NCBI GenBank assembly: GCA_007859995.1
Contig: SMSL01000003.1
Location: forward strand, 1-64,000
Reading direction: 5' to 3'
From: Candidatus Brocadiaceae bacterium S225
GTDB taxonomy: Bacteria; Planctomycetota; Brocadiia; Brocadiales; Scalinduaceae
DNA: 64,000 bases
The notes below the pieces were generated by a model. It had not been told where the DNA came from. It made no database searches and saw only the letters and a program-made list of their open reading frames with translations. Positions 17,639 through 27,643 of the stretch are shown one piece after another (position 1 is the stretch's first letter; the number at the start of each line of letters is the position of its first letter). Both the position numbers and the translations under genes were made by a program.

Positions 17639-18730
17639 TTGTTAAGCCTTAGAAGGAGTGCCAAGTCTGTCGTTGCCTTCTTTTTCTATTATTCCGGGAT
17701 CTTTGCTTTTTATAAAAGGTTTTTTATGAAAGGGACGGTTACTATATTGATGTTCCATCGTGTAACCGAAGTCTTTTTTGACGTCAGTCTGCTGGTTAAA
17801 AGAAAGACTTTTGAGGAATGCCTGAAATATATCACTCAAAGTTACCCCGTAATTTCAATGGACTTCTTATCACAGAATTTTGACAAATGGGAAAACATAC
17901 CTGATGACAGCTTTGTGATTACTTTTGATGATGGATGGATAGATTTTCATGACACCGTTTATCCAATTCTAAGCCGTTTAATGGTTCCTGCAACGGTTTA
18001 TTTGACTACCGGTTTTGTTTCATCAAAATGCAGTTACTGGCAGAAAAGACTAAATTATTTACTTGTACAAATATTGGCAGAAAAAAAAACACTCCTGACA
18101 ACAGATAGTATTATCTCTATACCTGAGATAAATCTCAAACTGAGAGGTGTAATATTGAATAGTAAGGCGACAGAGGTAACATTCAAATTTATTGATTATC
18201 TTAAAGAGTTTACACATGATAAGATATTGAAAACTATTGCTGATCTGGAAGTGTTCCTGGAGAGTCACGCCATTAAGATTGATAATAATAAAGAGAGGCC
18301 CTTCGTCAACTGGGATGAACTTAATCATATTAAAGAACCGGGTATCTCATTTGGTTCCCATACTGTAAACCATATGATCTTGACCAACGAACAGACGGAT
18401 GTAGTTGAGAAAGAAATCCGCAAGTCAAAAGAGATTATTGAAAAAGAGACGGGGAACGATGTTATTCATTTCTGTTATCCAAATGGTAATTATAATGAGG
18501 ATATAAAAGAGATTGTTGCTAAATCATATAAATCGGCATGCACAACCAAAGGTGGTTTTGTTTCAAAAGATTCTGATATTTACAGACTCAACAGGATTGG
18601 AATAAACGAGGAGATGGTTACTGGCTGGAGAGGTAAATTTTCTAAATATGTATTTATCTATTCTATTTTTATTGAATCTTTAAAGGTATTAAGTGTGCTT
18701 TACCTGATTTTACCTCTTAAAATCCTTTAA
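17639..18730 (+). CDS. NodB-type polysaccharide deacetylase, exosortase-locus type
   Basis: The product removes acetyl groups from sugar polymers. The NodB domain shows TFDDGWIDF (metal and catalytic Asp pair), SHTVNHMILT (the two metal His) and CYPNGNYNEDI. The N-terminus LRRSAKSVVAFFFYYSGIFA and ILMFHRV match the polysaccharide deacetylases that accompany exosortase systems. I start at the TTG at 17639, preceded by AGGGAGG, giving about 363 residues. The open frame continues back to 17471, but that part overlaps the TPR gene in another frame and lacks family similarity. Confidence 0.85.
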   Translation: MLSLRRSAKSVVAFFFYYSGIFAFYKRFFMKGTVTILMFHRVTEVFFDVSLLVKRKTFEECLKYITQSYPVISMDFLSQNFDKWENIPDDSFVITFDDGWIDFHDTVYPILSRLMVPATVYLTTGFVSSKCSYWQKRLNYLLVQILAEKKTLLTTDSIISIPEINLKLRGVILNSKATEVTFKFIDYLKEFTHDKILKTIADLEVFLESHAIKIDNNKERPFVNWDELNHIKEPGISFGSHTVNHMILTNEQTDVVEKEIRKSKEIIEKETGNDVIHFCYPNGNYNEDIKEIVAKSYKSACTTKGGFVSKDSDIYRLNRIGINEEMVTGWRGKFSKYVFIYSIFIESLKVLSVLYLILPLKIL

Positions 18731-18742
18731 TTAAATGCACAG

Positions 18743-18772
18743 GAGATCCGATGTTGATAACCATTGGATCTC
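18743..18772. terminator. Possible hairpin after the deacetylase gene
   Basis: GAGATCC at 18743-18749 pairs with GGATCTC at 18766-18772 around a 16-base loop, 13 bases after the stop codon. There is no U-run, so intrinsic termination is doubtful. A second small hairpin, GAGATGG...CCATCTC, lies at about 18834-18857, just ahead of the next start codon. Confidence 0.3.
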
Positions 18773-18873
18773 TGACACCGTTAACCGATCGAGCGGTAAG
18801 GCCGTCTATTAAAATAATCGGCTTGTACCTGTAGAGATGGAAATTTTTTACCATCTCAAGAAAGAGACGGGAA

Positions 18874-19890
18874 ATGTATTTTTTTTCAGAGTTTGCTACA
18901 AATAGAAAACGTATTAACTATATTTTGATCTTACTTGCGAGGAAATATAAGTTCGTAAGGGTTATTGCGTACCCTATAAAGTTGACAGTTTGTCCTGGAA
19001 ACTTGTGCAACCTGAATTGTGCCCTATGTCCGGTAGGGCAAAATGACAAAGGCAGAGAAAAAGGTCTTATGGAATTCCGCACGTTCAAAAAAATAATTGA
19101 TGAATGCGGTCCATATCTTTATAAGTTGGACCTTTTCAACTGGGGAGAACCATTATTAAATAAGGATATTTTCAAGATGGTGAGGTGTGCAAAAAAGTTC
19201 AAAATAAAAGTAAGCATCAGCAGTAATCTCAACCATTTTAATGAAGAAATCTGTTCTGAACTCATAAAATCAGGGGTTGATCATTTAATAGTGTCATTGG
19301 ATGGAACTAGTCAGGAATCGGTAAACAAGTATCAGGTGGGGAATGATTTTTTAGAAGTTATTTCTAATATGAAAAAACTGGTACGAAAAAAAAGGGAATT
19401 AAATAGTAGTAAACCTTTTGTTCAATGGAGATTTCTGGTAACCAGATACAATGAGGAGGAAATTGATGAATCAAAAAATCTGGCAAAGGAGATTGGTGTT
19501 GATAAGCTTGAGATAACTATATTCAGGTGTGATATGGGAAGTGAGTTGCTTCTCAGTGACAAGGAACAATTTCAAAATGTTCAAGAATGGCTTCCGGAGA
19601 GTGAGACATTATCTAAATATGATTATTCAAATAAAGCGAAAAAAACCCAAAGAACCGACGGTTGCGGTTGGCTTTGGACAGAATCAACAATTAACTGGAA
19701 TGGTTCAGTGTCTCCATGTTGTGCCGTATGGCATGAAAAGTTTGATTTTGGAAATATAAACAGGGATTCTTTCCGGAAGATATGGAACAATAAAAAATAT
19801 CAGGATGCCAGAAAAATCAGCAGGAGTGACAATATTAATATGCCAGACAATATATGCCATATATGCTGTTCAAACAAAGCAACTCTATAG
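18874..19890 (+). CDS. Radical SAM/SPASM-domain enzyme
   Basis: The 338-residue protein has the radical SAM 4Fe-4S motif CNLNCALC (about 46-53), the GGE-type segment LFNWGEPLLN, and a C-terminal Cys-rich SPASM-like region: DGCGWLW, SPCCAVWHEKFDFGNI, and a final CHICC. Such enzymes cleave S-adenosylmethionine to form radicals and often modify sugars, peptides or lipids. The substrate is unknown, and the glycan-locus context suggests a sugar or lipid-linked sugar. It has no tight overlap with neighbours. Confidence 0.85.
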   Translation: MYFFSEFATNRKRINYILILLARKYKFVRVIAYPIKLTVCPGNLCNLNCALCPVGQNDKGREKGLMEFRTFKKIIDECGPYLYKLDLFNWGEPLLNKDIFKMVRCAKKFKIKVSISSNLNHFNEEICSELIKSGVDHLIVSLDGTSQESVNKYQVGNDFLEVISNMKKLVRKKRELNSSKPFVQWRFLVTRYNEEEIDESKNLAKEIGVDKLEITIFRCDMGSELLLSDKEQFQNVQEWLPESETLSKYDYSNKAKKTQRTDGCGWLWTESTINWNGSVSPCCAVWHEKFDFGNINRDSFRKIWNNKKYQDARKISRSDNINMPDNICHICCSNKATL

Positions 19891-20012
19891 CTGGCAATAC
19901 AATAGGATATAGTTTCTTTTATACTTGGAAGCAGAGCCCATCCAGTAAAATAATAATACCTGTTATTGCCCAATTTTTATCCATAGCATGATTTTAACAA
20001 GGCGAAAAACTG

Positions 20013-20711
20013 ATGCTAAAAATAATAAAATCTGTTGTAAAAGAAATTCTTGCAGCTCAAGGATATGAAGTTTGTAAGCAGTCTTCTGAGTTGCAAGAGG
20101 TAAAAATGAGCGATAATACAGTTGCCGCATTTCTCTATTTCAAGCGAGTTTTTGATTTAATCAAAGGCATAGATGGCGACATAGTGGAGTGTGGGGTGTG
20201 GAAGGGAGTAAGCTTATTAATGTTTTCATTTCTAGTAAGAGATGAGATGAAAGGGAGAAAGCTTTGGGGCTTTGATTCGTTTGAGGGTTTTCCTGAACCA
20301 TCAATACAAGATAAAAGTGAACGGGATTTGAAAAAGGGAGAGTACGGAAACACAAGTATCAATGAGATTAAGAATTTACTAATAAAAAGTGGCTTGGATG
20401 AAGGATTTGTTCGTTCGCAGATAACTCTCGTAAAAGGATTTTTTAACGAAAGCCTGGTAAAGTATACCGGTTCTTCAATAGCTTTACTCAATCTTGATGT
20501 AGATCTATACGATTCTTATCTTACCACTCTCAGAGAACTCTATCCAAAGGTGGCTCGCGGAGGAGTAATTCTGTTTGATGAATATATGGGTACAGACGAA
20601 CACTTAAAATTTCCTGGAGCTCAGAAGGCGATTGACGAGTATTTTGGAGAAAATAGATCTTTGATCTCCAGGGACAAGGTAATCGGTAAATATTATTTAA
20701 TAAAGAAATAA
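20013..20711 (+). CDS. TylF/macrocin-O-methyltransferase-like protein
   Basis: The 232-residue class I methyltransferase has the TylF-family motifs GDIVECGVWKGVSLLM (SAM site), LWGFDSFEGFPEPS, LLNLDVDLYDSYLTTLRELY and GGVILFDEYMG with metal-binding Asp residues. It should O-methylate a sugar. It ends one base before the ABC permease gene and is likely co-transcribed with it, so methylation may decorate the exported glycan. Confidence 0.82.
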   Translation: MLKIIKSVVKEILAAQGYEVCKQSSELQEVKMSDNTVAAFLYFKRVFDLIKGIDGDIVECGVWKGVSLLMFSFLVRDEMKGRKLWGFDSFEGFPEPSIQDKSERDLKKGEYGNTSINEIKNLLIKSGLDEGFVRSQITLVKGFFNESLVKYTGSSIALLNLDVDLYDSYLTTLRELYPKVARGGVILFDEYMGTDEHLKFPGAQKAIDEYFGENRSLISRDKVIGKYYLIKK

Positions 20712-20712
20712 T

Positions 20713-21549
20713 ATGGAACAGAGAGTGCTGCCACCTGCGACAGTTATTAAACCATCAAAAGGCTGGGTTTCACTCAGGTTGAGTGATATCTGGGAGTACC
20801 ATGAGCTGCTTTACTTTCTAACCTGGCGGGATGTTAAAGTCCGTTACAAACAAACAGCATTAGGAGCGCTATGGGCTATCATTCAACCATTTTTTACCAT
20901 GATAGTTTTTAGTTTGTTTTTTGGTAGACTTGCAAAGATTCCTTCTGACGGAGTTCCATATCCTCTTTTTGCCTATGCTGCCCTTGTTCCGTGGGCATTT
21001 TTCGCCAATGGGTTGAGTCAGTCATCAAATAGTTTGGTGGGAAGTGCCAATCTTATTACAAAGGTATATTTCCCCCGCTTAATCATTCCCATCTCCAGCA
21101 TACTTTCCGGGCTCATAGATTTTGCAATAGCATTTTTGGTGTTCATTTGTATGTCTTTATATTACGGTATATATCCTACTTTAGCTGTTGTGTTGTTACC
21201 ATTTTTTTTGCTTCTTGGATTGATAACTGCTTTAGGCGTAGGGCTGTGGTTATCAGCCCTGAATGTAAGATTTCGGGATGTCAGGTATATTATACCGTTT
21301 TTAACTCAGTTCTGGTTGTTTGCAACTCCAATTGCCTATCCCAGTAGCCTGCTCTCCGAGCCCTGGAGGACTCTTTATGGTATTAACCCTATGGTAGGGG
21401 TTGTAGAAGGCTTCAGATGGGCACTTTTAGGTGTGGATACCGCTCCAGGTGCTATAATTTTTGTTTCTGCACTGGTGGCTACAGGTTTACTGGTTAGTGG
21501 GATTTTTTACTTCAAGAGGGTGGAGAAGTTCTTTGCAGATATAATATGA
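20713..21549 (+). CDS. Polysaccharide ABC exporter permease (Wzm-like)
   Basis: The 278-residue ABC-2 permease has six predicted membrane helices and family segments WRDVKVRYKQTALGALWAII and YGINPMVGVVEGFRWALLG. It forms the membrane channel that flips lipid-linked polysaccharide. It overlaps the ATPase gene by four bases (ATGA), so the two subunits are made together. Confidence 0.93.
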   Translation: MEQRVLPPATVIKPSKGWVSLRLSDIWEYHELLYFLTWRDVKVRYKQTALGALWAIIQPFFTMIVFSLFFGRLAKIPSDGVPYPLFAYAALVPWAFFANGLSQSSNSLVGSANLITKVYFPRLIIPISSILSGLIDFAIAFLVFICMSLYYGIYPTLAVVLLPFFLLLGLITALGVGLWLSALNVRFRDVRYIIPFLTQFWLFATPIAYPSSLLSEPWRTLYGINPMVGVVEGFRWALLGVDTAPGAIIFVSALVATGLLVSGIFYFKRVEKFFADII

Positions 21550-22835
21550 GTGATGTTGTTATCGATGTAGAAAATTTAAGCAAGCAGTATCGAATAGTTA
21601 CAGCCAGGGACAAGGGCAGGACTTTCAGGGAGGCATTGACTGACAGGATATCGACTCCAATTCAACTGGTAAGAAATGTCTTTTCGGCAGATGATTCAAG
21701 TCTTGATACCGGGCCAGACTCAATTTGGGCATTAAAAGATGTATCTTTCCAGGTTAAACAGGGAGAGGCCCTGGGGATTATTGGCAGGAACGGTGCAGGA
21801 AAGACCACCCTCTTGAAAATTTTGTCTAGAATTACTGAACCGACAGAAGGGAAGGCAATTGTCCGTGGCCGTGTAGGTTCTTTATTGGAAGTGGGTGCCG
21901 GGTTTCATTCAGAGCTTACTGGGAGGGAGAATGTTTACTTAAGCGGTTCAATTTTAGGTATGAAAAGGGCTGAGATTGACAGGAAATTTGATAAGATTGT
22001 GGACTTTGCCGAAGTAGAAAAATTTATTGATACCCCTGTTAAGAGATATTCTACCGGTATGTATATGAGATTAGCCTTTGCTGTTACAGCCAATTTAGAT
22101 CCGGAAATTCTGTTTGTAGATGAAGTACTGGCGGTTGGGGATGCCGTCTTTCACACTAAATGCCTGGCTCAAATGTCAAGCATCATAAAACAAGGACGGA
22201 CAGTTTTGTTCGTTAGCCATAATTTGTCAGCGGTTTCAAGTATTTGCCGAAAGGGTATTTTACTTGAATCTGGTAAAATTTCCTTCTCAGGTTCAGCTCG
22301 TGAAACCATTTCTTTTTACAATGATCAATTTGCTGAAGCCAGCCAAAGAGGAATACCGTTAAGCCAACGCAAAGATCGTACTGGATCTGAAGAGGTAAAA
22401 TTGACGAATTTTTATATTGAGAATGAGGCTGGAGAAAGAATTGAACAAATTAGAAATGGGCATACGATTCGTTTAATTTTTGATTTCGATACTAAACCAA
22501 ATCAGGAAGTCGAAAACGTTGATTTCCAGGTCTTAGTGTTGTTGCAATCAGGAGAACCTCTTCTTCAATTTGGCACAAGGTTTACTGGGCAAAAATTTAA
22601 AAGGGTTCCGCCTAAAGGAAAATTTGTTTGTGAAATCAGAAAATTTCCCTTGGTACCGGGACATTACCGGTTGGATGCATATTTGGTGGTAAAAGAAACC
22701 CCATCGGATTATATCAAATGGTTAACTCTATTAGATGTCATAGACGGAGATTTTTATCAATCCGGTTATTGTGTTTATGAACAAGAGAGCAAATTTCTAG
22801 TCGACGGTACATGGTCGTGTAATCAAATTAGCTGA
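21546..22835 (+). CDS. Polysaccharide ABC exporter ATPase with carbohydrate-binding C-terminus (Wzt-like)
   Basis: The 429-residue protein has the nucleotide-binding domain (Walker A GRNGAGKTTLLK, signature YSTGMYMRLAF, Walker B ILFVDEVLAVGD, and the His-switch FVSHN). It also has a ~160-residue beta-rich extension from about 270 resembling the Wzt C-terminal domain that recognises the modified end of the glycan. Presence of that domain implies export of a polysaccharide with a specific terminal group, possibly set by the adjacent methyltransferases. Confidence 0.93.
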   Translation: MSDVVIDVENLSKQYRIVTARDKGRTFREALTDRISTPIQLVRNVFSADDSSLDTGPDSIWALKDVSFQVKQGEALGIIGRNGAGKTTLLKILSRITEPTEGKAIVRGRVGSLLEVGAGFHSELTGRENVYLSGSILGMKRAEIDRKFDKIVDFAEVEKFIDTPVKRYSTGMYMRLAFAVTANLDPEILFVDEVLAVGDAVFHTKCLAQMSSIIKQGRTVLFVSHNLSAVSSICRKGILLESGKISFSGSARETISFYNDQFAEASQRGIPLSQRKDRTGSEEVKLTNFYIENEAGERIEQIRNGHTIRLIFDFDTKPNQEVENVDFQVLVLLQSGEPLLQFGTRFTGQKFKRVPPKGKFVCEIRKFPLVPGHYRLDAYLVVKETPSDYIKWLTLLDVIDGDFYQSGYCVYEQESKFLVDGTWSCNQIS

Positions 22836-22887
22836 TAAATTGTACTACTGAACTCATTCTGCAACTTCAATAGGAAATAAATGATCT

Positions 22888-23691
22888 ATGGTTCGGCAAG
22901 GCTATAAAGATTTCTATGAGCTTCAAGCTGACGAATATTCTCCTGAAGATGGGAGGATAAATTATAGACACGATCAATTCTTTAATGTTCGAAATCTTAT
23001 TCAAAAGAGTTATGGTGAAAAATGTACTATCCTGGATGTTGGTTGTGGGAATGGGTACCAGACCGCTCCTTTTACTGGAAAAAACAAGGTCTTTGGATTG
23101 GATATATCTGAAGCTAATATAGAGAAGGCTACGGCAAAAGGTATTATAGCTCAATTACATGATATAGAGGAACCGATCCCTTTTAAAGATGCTACTTTCG
23201 ATGTGGTGGTTTGCTCTGAAGTATTGGAACATCTGTTTTTCCCTGAAGAGGTTATTAAGGAATGTTACAGAGTATTGAAGAAATCAGGGCTTTTTATAGT
23301 TACTATACCAAATCTTTATTGCCTACGAAATCGCATATCGATGTTGATGGGAAGGAACTGTAATTTTGTAGAATATCCTATAAACCGGGAACATATCCGG
23401 TTCTTTTCTTTATATGGTATGATGGACATTCTAAAAGAGACAGGATTTAAGATCCAGCATTTCCGAGGGCAGGAATTTGCAATGAATTTCAGCTGGCCCT
23501 ATAAAGTAATCTGGTATCTTCATGGAGGAAATAAAGGACTCAGGATACTTATCAGAATTGCTACTTTAGGCAGAATAAGGGCTGAACTACCGGGCCCAAT
23601 ATTACAATTCTACATCTACCGTTTTCTGGGATGGTTTTTGACAAGGCTGTCTCCAGGATTAGTTTTTGCGTGTCGAAAATGCGAGATCTAA
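22888..23691 (+). CDS. Class I SAM-dependent methyltransferase
   Basis: The 267-residue protein has the SAM-binding motif ILDVGCGNGYQT (about 47-58), the acidic strand end VFGLDISEANIEKA, and FDVVVCSEVLEHLFFPEEVI followed by GLFIVTIPN. This is the Methyltransf_11 type common in glycan loci. The substrate is unknown. It follows the exporter genes by 52 bases. Confidence 0.82.
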   Translation: MVRQGYKDFYELQADEYSPEDGRINYRHDQFFNVRNLIQKSYGEKCTILDVGCGNGYQTAPFTGKNKVFGLDISEANIEKATAKGIIAQLHDIEEPIPFKDATFDVVVCSEVLEHLFFPEEVIKECYRVLKKSGLFIVTIPNLYCLRNRISMLMGRNCNFVEYPINREHIRFFSLYGMMDILKETGFKIQHFRGQEFAMNFSWPYKVIWYLHGGNKGLRILIRIATLGRIRAELPGPILQFYIYRFLGWFLTRLSPGLVFACRKCEI

Positions 23692-23861
23692 TAAAACTTT
23701 TTAATGGTCAAATAATTAGCATATATTAACGTAAAGAGATTTTTCAAAATATTGAAGAAATTATGGGTGAACTGTCAGGGGGAAAATCTGCTTAAGAAAG
23801 TACATGAATATGTTTTGACCGCTAATCAGCATAATTAGTTGCCGTAAAAGGAAAATCCTCT

Positions 23862-25325
23862 ATGAAAAAAGTGTTATTGATAAATCCACCTGAATTAATG
23901 TGGAAAGGGCTCTTCAGTCCTCCTTTAGGGCTTCTCTATCTGGCCGGTACTTTGAAAGATAAGGGAATCGATGTCCAACTCATAGACGGTTGTATTGAGG
24001 GATGGCCCATGGTCTGTGAGAAGATAAAAACATACTCTCCTGATATAGTAGGAATTTATTGTCTTACTTCTATAAGGAAGAAGGCTCTTAAAGTCGCAAG
24101 GATAGTGAAGGGCATAAACAAAAATGTAACAGTTGTTTTGGGGGGGGTGCACCCTACTATTATGTATCAACAGCTATTAGAGCATTATGATGAGGTGGAT
24201 ATAGCAGTTCGCGGAGAAGGTGAGATTGCGTTATTAGAAATAGCACAAGATGTCGATTTAGACAAGATTGATGGAATTGTATATAGAGACGGTACCAGGA
24301 TTATAAAGAACTCTGACAGGCACTATGTAGAGGATCTCGATGATCTGCCATTTCCTGCATGGGACATGATAGCAGATACGTTTGATAAATATCCTGTTTC
24401 ATTACCAAAAGGACTTAGCAATTACAATGGTATTGATTTTTCCCATATCCCGATGGCGCCTGTAATATATTCCAGAGGATGTAAGGGCCACTGCGATTTC
24501 TGTTCAAGCTGGTGGATATGGAAAAAACCGCGTTTTCGCTCAGCAAAGAATATGGTTGATGAGCTTGAATGGCTTTATGAGTCATTCAAGATTCATCATT
24601 TCTGTTTTTTTGACGATAATCTCACGATGGATAAACAAGCAACACTGGATTTATGTGATGAGATTGTTAATCGTCATCTGCATATTGCCTTTAGCATCAA
24701 CACAAGGACAGACTGTGTCGACCTTGAGATCCTGGAAAAACTCAAGCGGGCGGGTTGCTATCAAATAGATTATGGAATAGAGACCGCTTCACCAAAGCTT
24801 TTATCCAGGATGAAAAAGGAAGTTGATATTCAAACCTCAGAAACAGCAATTAGCTTGACAAAGCGTGTTGGAGTGAGAGCCGGCATCTTACTTATAGTTG
24901 GAAATGTTGGTGAGACTGAGGAAACAGTAGACGATACAATAGAATTTATCCAGAGAATTGATACTGACTTAATAGGAGCTGTTGGAGGACTATGGATTTT
25001 TCCTGGTACAGGGATCTATCGACATGCAAAAAAACTCGGCATGATAGACGATAGTTTTTGGCTGGGCGATGAGCCCTTCATGGTATATACACAAGAGCAT
25101 TCATTGAGAAAACTGAAATTTTTTACACATGCAATAAAAAAGCGTAAAAAACTTTCAGAGATGACGCTTAGATATCGTATAAACTATGTTTTTCATACAT
25201 ACATAGGAGGAGTTGAAGAGAAAGTGTTAGGGGTCTTAAAAAAACATTTTATACTTAACCGCATGTTGGAGAGTTCATATCCTGCAATTAGACGTAATGT
25301 TTCTCGTATTATTCATATGGAATAA
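23862..25325 (+). CDS. B12-binding-domain radical SAM protein
   Basis: The 487-residue protein has an N-terminal cobalamin-binding-like domain (LINPPELMWKG, PPLGLLYLAGTLKDKG, VVLGGVHPTIMYQ) and a radical SAM core with CKGHCDFCSSWW, followed by FFDDNLTMD and YGIETASPKLLSRM. Such enzymes perform methylations or rearrangements at unreactive carbons. The N-terminal domain lacks an obvious DxHxxG cobalamin motif, which is common in this class. The role in glycan or lipid modification is inferred from context. Confidence 0.83.
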   Translation: MKKVLLINPPELMWKGLFSPPLGLLYLAGTLKDKGIDVQLIDGCIEGWPMVCEKIKTYSPDIVGIYCLTSIRKKALKVARIVKGINKNVTVVLGGVHPTIMYQQLLEHYDEVDIAVRGEGEIALLEIAQDVDLDKIDGIVYRDGTRIIKNSDRHYVEDLDDLPFPAWDMIADTFDKYPVSLPKGLSNYNGIDFSHIPMAPVIYSRGCKGHCDFCSSWWIWKKPRFRSAKNMVDELEWLYESFKIHHFCFFDDNLTMDKQATLDLCDEIVNRHLHIAFSINTRTDCVDLEILEKLKRAGCYQIDYGIETASPKLLSRMKKEVDIQTSETAISLTKRVGVRAGILLIVGNVGETEETVDDTIEFIQRIDTDLIGAVGGLWIFPGTGIYRHAKKLGMIDDSFWLGDEPFMVYTQEHSLRKLKFFTHAIKKRKKLSEMTLRYRINYVFHTYIGGVEEKVLGVLKKHFILNRMLESSYPAIRRNVSRIIHME

Positions 25326-25372
25326 GTTAAATTACATTTATGTTTATATTTTAAGTATTCAAGGAGTGTCTA

Positions 25373-26206
25373 ATGTATTCTTGCCTGGGGGTAACTGTAT
25401 TTTTTAATGAAATTGAGATGCTATTTCTACAGCTCAAGACCTTAAGCAGGGTTTGTGACCACATTATCATTGTAGAAGCAGAATGTAATGCAAGAGGTGA
25501 ACCAAGAGAGAAACTGGAGTTTGGTCGATTCTTAGAGAGATTTGGAGACAGTCTCAGAGATATTCCATACGAATATTTAAAATTACCACAGAAAGAATTC
25601 AAAGTGGTAAAAGATATAGGCAAAATGAGCAGTATTGCAGCAGAAGAAAATACCGGAAGGTGTCGATCAATTCCTATACTTAATAATAAGGCTAAATACT
25701 ATATCTACAACGATGCGGATGAGGTATTTTCAGATGAACAATTAGAGGAAATCAAGTTATTGACCTCTGGTAATTTTAAGGGCAATAAAATGTTTAACTT
25801 CTGGTATCACAATTACTATCTGAACTGGAGATGCTTCAGTCCCAGGGTCTGGAAGCGTATCTTTCGCTACTATAGGCCAGTAATAGGCCAGGAACCACAT
25901 TTATTTGATTATGAGTCAGGCCAGATATTTGCTTCGCAATTAAAAGGGGTGCGGCCAAACACGGCCGAGACAAATCTAAAGACTACCGGGTATCATTTTT
26001 CATTCCTCTACTCATTGGAAACAAAGCTGAAGAATTATGGGCATACTGAGTGGACGAATCAAGTTTCGATTGTGAAGCAGCGGCAGGAAAAAAAAATTCC
26101 TGCTGCATTTCCAAACAGGAAGTGCAAAAGCATACCAATAACAGATATACAAATTCGAGAATTACATGAGAACATAGACATTTTCAGACCTTTCATAGCT
26201 CCGTAA
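25373..26206 (+). CDS. Family GT17-like glycosyltransferase
   Basis: The 277-residue protein opens LGVTVFFNEIEMLFLQLKTL, then HIIIVEAECNARGEPREKLE and YYIYNDADEVFSDEQLEEI, which resembles the GT17 (beta-1,4-N-acetylglucosaminyltransferase) pattern, with the DADE acidic motif. It would add a sugar, perhaps GlcNAc, to the growing glycan. The start is set by AAGGAG about 7 bases before the ATG. Confidence 0.75.
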   Translation: MYSCLGVTVFFNEIEMLFLQLKTLSRVCDHIIIVEAECNARGEPREKLEFGRFLERFGDSLRDIPYEYLKLPQKEFKVVKDIGKMSSIAAEENTGRCRSIPILNNKAKYYIYNDADEVFSDEQLEEIKLLTSGNFKGNKMFNFWYHNYYLNWRCFSPRVWKRIFRYYRPVIGQEPHLFDYESGQIFASQLKGVRPNTAETNLKTTGYHFSFLYSLETKLKNYGHTEWTNQVSIVKQRQEKKIPAAFPNRKCKSIPITDIQIRELHENIDIFRPFIAP

Positions 26207-26219
26207 ACAACTAAATTCA

Positions 26220-26310
26220 GAAAAGAGATTCTTCATTCGTTCCTCTCACGCCAAAGACGGATCTGCGTCTGGCACGACTTCAGAATGACATGTTGCTAAG
26301 CGAGGTCTGT
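26220..26310. repeat. Fragment of the GATTCTTC...CAGAATGACA repeat family
   Basis: This intergenic stretch has AGATTCTTCATTCGTTCCTC near its start and TTCAGAATGACATG near its end, a pattern widely seen in short bacterial intergenic repeats. The inner segment GACGGATCTGCGTC could form a small hairpin. No ORF. Confidence 0.4.
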
Positions 26311-26342
26311 CCGAATGGCATTAGTGCAATAAAAGAACTACC

Positions 26343-27623
26343 ATGGACAAACCCAAGATAATAAATATCATGCCTCATGGGTACGCTTATGACTTTTCTC
26401 CAGATAAAAAGCCGGATATATGGTGGAAAAAAGCGGATGGTCGCTGGTTGGGCTTTTCGACACGGGAGTGGCCGGATTTATGCGGAGAAGCAGTCTTAAA
26501 AGAGACTGATAGGTATGAATGGGAGGTCTGGCAACCAGATTACCGGGCTGAACGAATCTATTCAAAAACTCTGGACACGGGTGTAATCCACCGTCTGTTT
26601 CCGGCTAAGCTCAAAGTATATAGGCCGGGAATCAAGTCAAAGACCGGGTTCTTTTCAGAAGCGATGATATTAGGTCTGAAGAAACTTAAAGATACTCCAA
26701 TAATTTTAACTCTTTTCAGCACTTACGCATTTCGTACACCATTTTTTATTGAGATTTTGAAGATATTTGGGCCATCTAAGACGTTTCCAATCTTCTTCCG
26801 TGGTGGAGGCCAGTTTAAGGCACCGCTCAGCGAGATGTTCAGCTTGCATAGACCTCTTACTTATTTTGACCTTATAGTCGAACATCTCCGACTGAAGAAA
26901 CTAATAGAGTATGTAGACGTAATCTCAGAGCAGTCTGAAAAAGCAATAAAGGAGGTTAAAAAGATATACGACGGTCGTGTAGAAACACTTACGAGGGGTT
27001 GTTATTTTGATTTCTGGACCCCTCTTCCTTCGCAAGAAACAAGAATGAAGGTACGTCAGAAATTGAACGTTCAGGAAAATAGAACTGTTTTTCTGGCTGC
27101 AAGTTTTTTTGTACCGGTAAAACAACTTGATAAGCTGATAAAAGTCTTTCAGAAACTCTCAAACAGGGATAATTTTTTTCTAATTATCGTTGGACAGGGA
27201 ACTGAATCTTATACGAATTATATACGTTCTCTCGCCAGGGAATTAATCATACAAAATAAGGTTATATTTCACCCTTTTGTAACAGGTAAGGGGCTTAGAG
27301 ACCTTTATTGGGCATCGGATATATTTGTTTCTGTATCTACAGGTGAAGGTGGGCCTACATCAGTTATGAAGGCGATGGCTTGCGGGTTACCTGTTTTATC
27401 CACACCTGTGGGTGAGACATCTGACAGGATGAAAAAACATGGAGTTGGTAAATTTGTACCGGTTAAAGATTATGATGAATGGGAGAAGGCTATTTCAGAA
27501 ATCCTTGATAAGAGAATACCAAAAATTCTTGATCTCAGGATAGCACGTGGTGCCTATGATTGGACAAATGTTGCAGGAAAATTTATTAATTTATACCATG
27601 ACTTGTGCAGGAAGTATTACTAA
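26343..27623 (+). CDS. Family GT4-like glycosyltransferase
   Basis: The 426-residue GT-B protein has its C-terminal half matching Glycos_transf_1: RTVFLAASFFVPVKQLDKLI, IIVGQGTES, VIFHPFVTGKGLRDLYWASD, and VSTGEGGPTSVMKAMACGLP, the nucleotide-sugar site with the E-x7-E-like arrangement altered to G-x7-K. It probably transfers a sugar from a nucleotide donor to the lipid-linked glycan. Donor and acceptor are unknown. Confidence 0.83.
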   Translation: MDKPKIINIMPHGYAYDFSPDKKPDIWWKKADGRWLGFSTREWPDLCGEAVLKETDRYEWEVWQPDYRAERIYSKTLDTGVIHRLFPAKLKVYRPGIKSKTGFFSEAMILGLKKLKDTPIILTLFSTYAFRTPFFIEILKIFGPSKTFPIFFRGGGQFKAPLSEMFSLHRPLTYFDLIVEHLRLKKLIEYVDVISEQSEKAIKEVKKIYDGRVETLTRGCYFDFWTPLPSQETRMKVRQKLNVQENRTVFLAASFFVPVKQLDKLIKVFQKLSNRDNFFLIIVGQGTESYTNYIRSLARELIIQNKVIFHPFVTGKGLRDLYWASDIFVSVSTGEGGPTSVMKAMACGLPVLSTPVGETSDRMKKHGVGKFVPVKDYDEWEKAISEILDKRIPKILDLRIARGAYDWTNVAGKFINLYHDLCRKYY

Positions 27624-27643
27624 AAATTATCAGGTAATCTAAT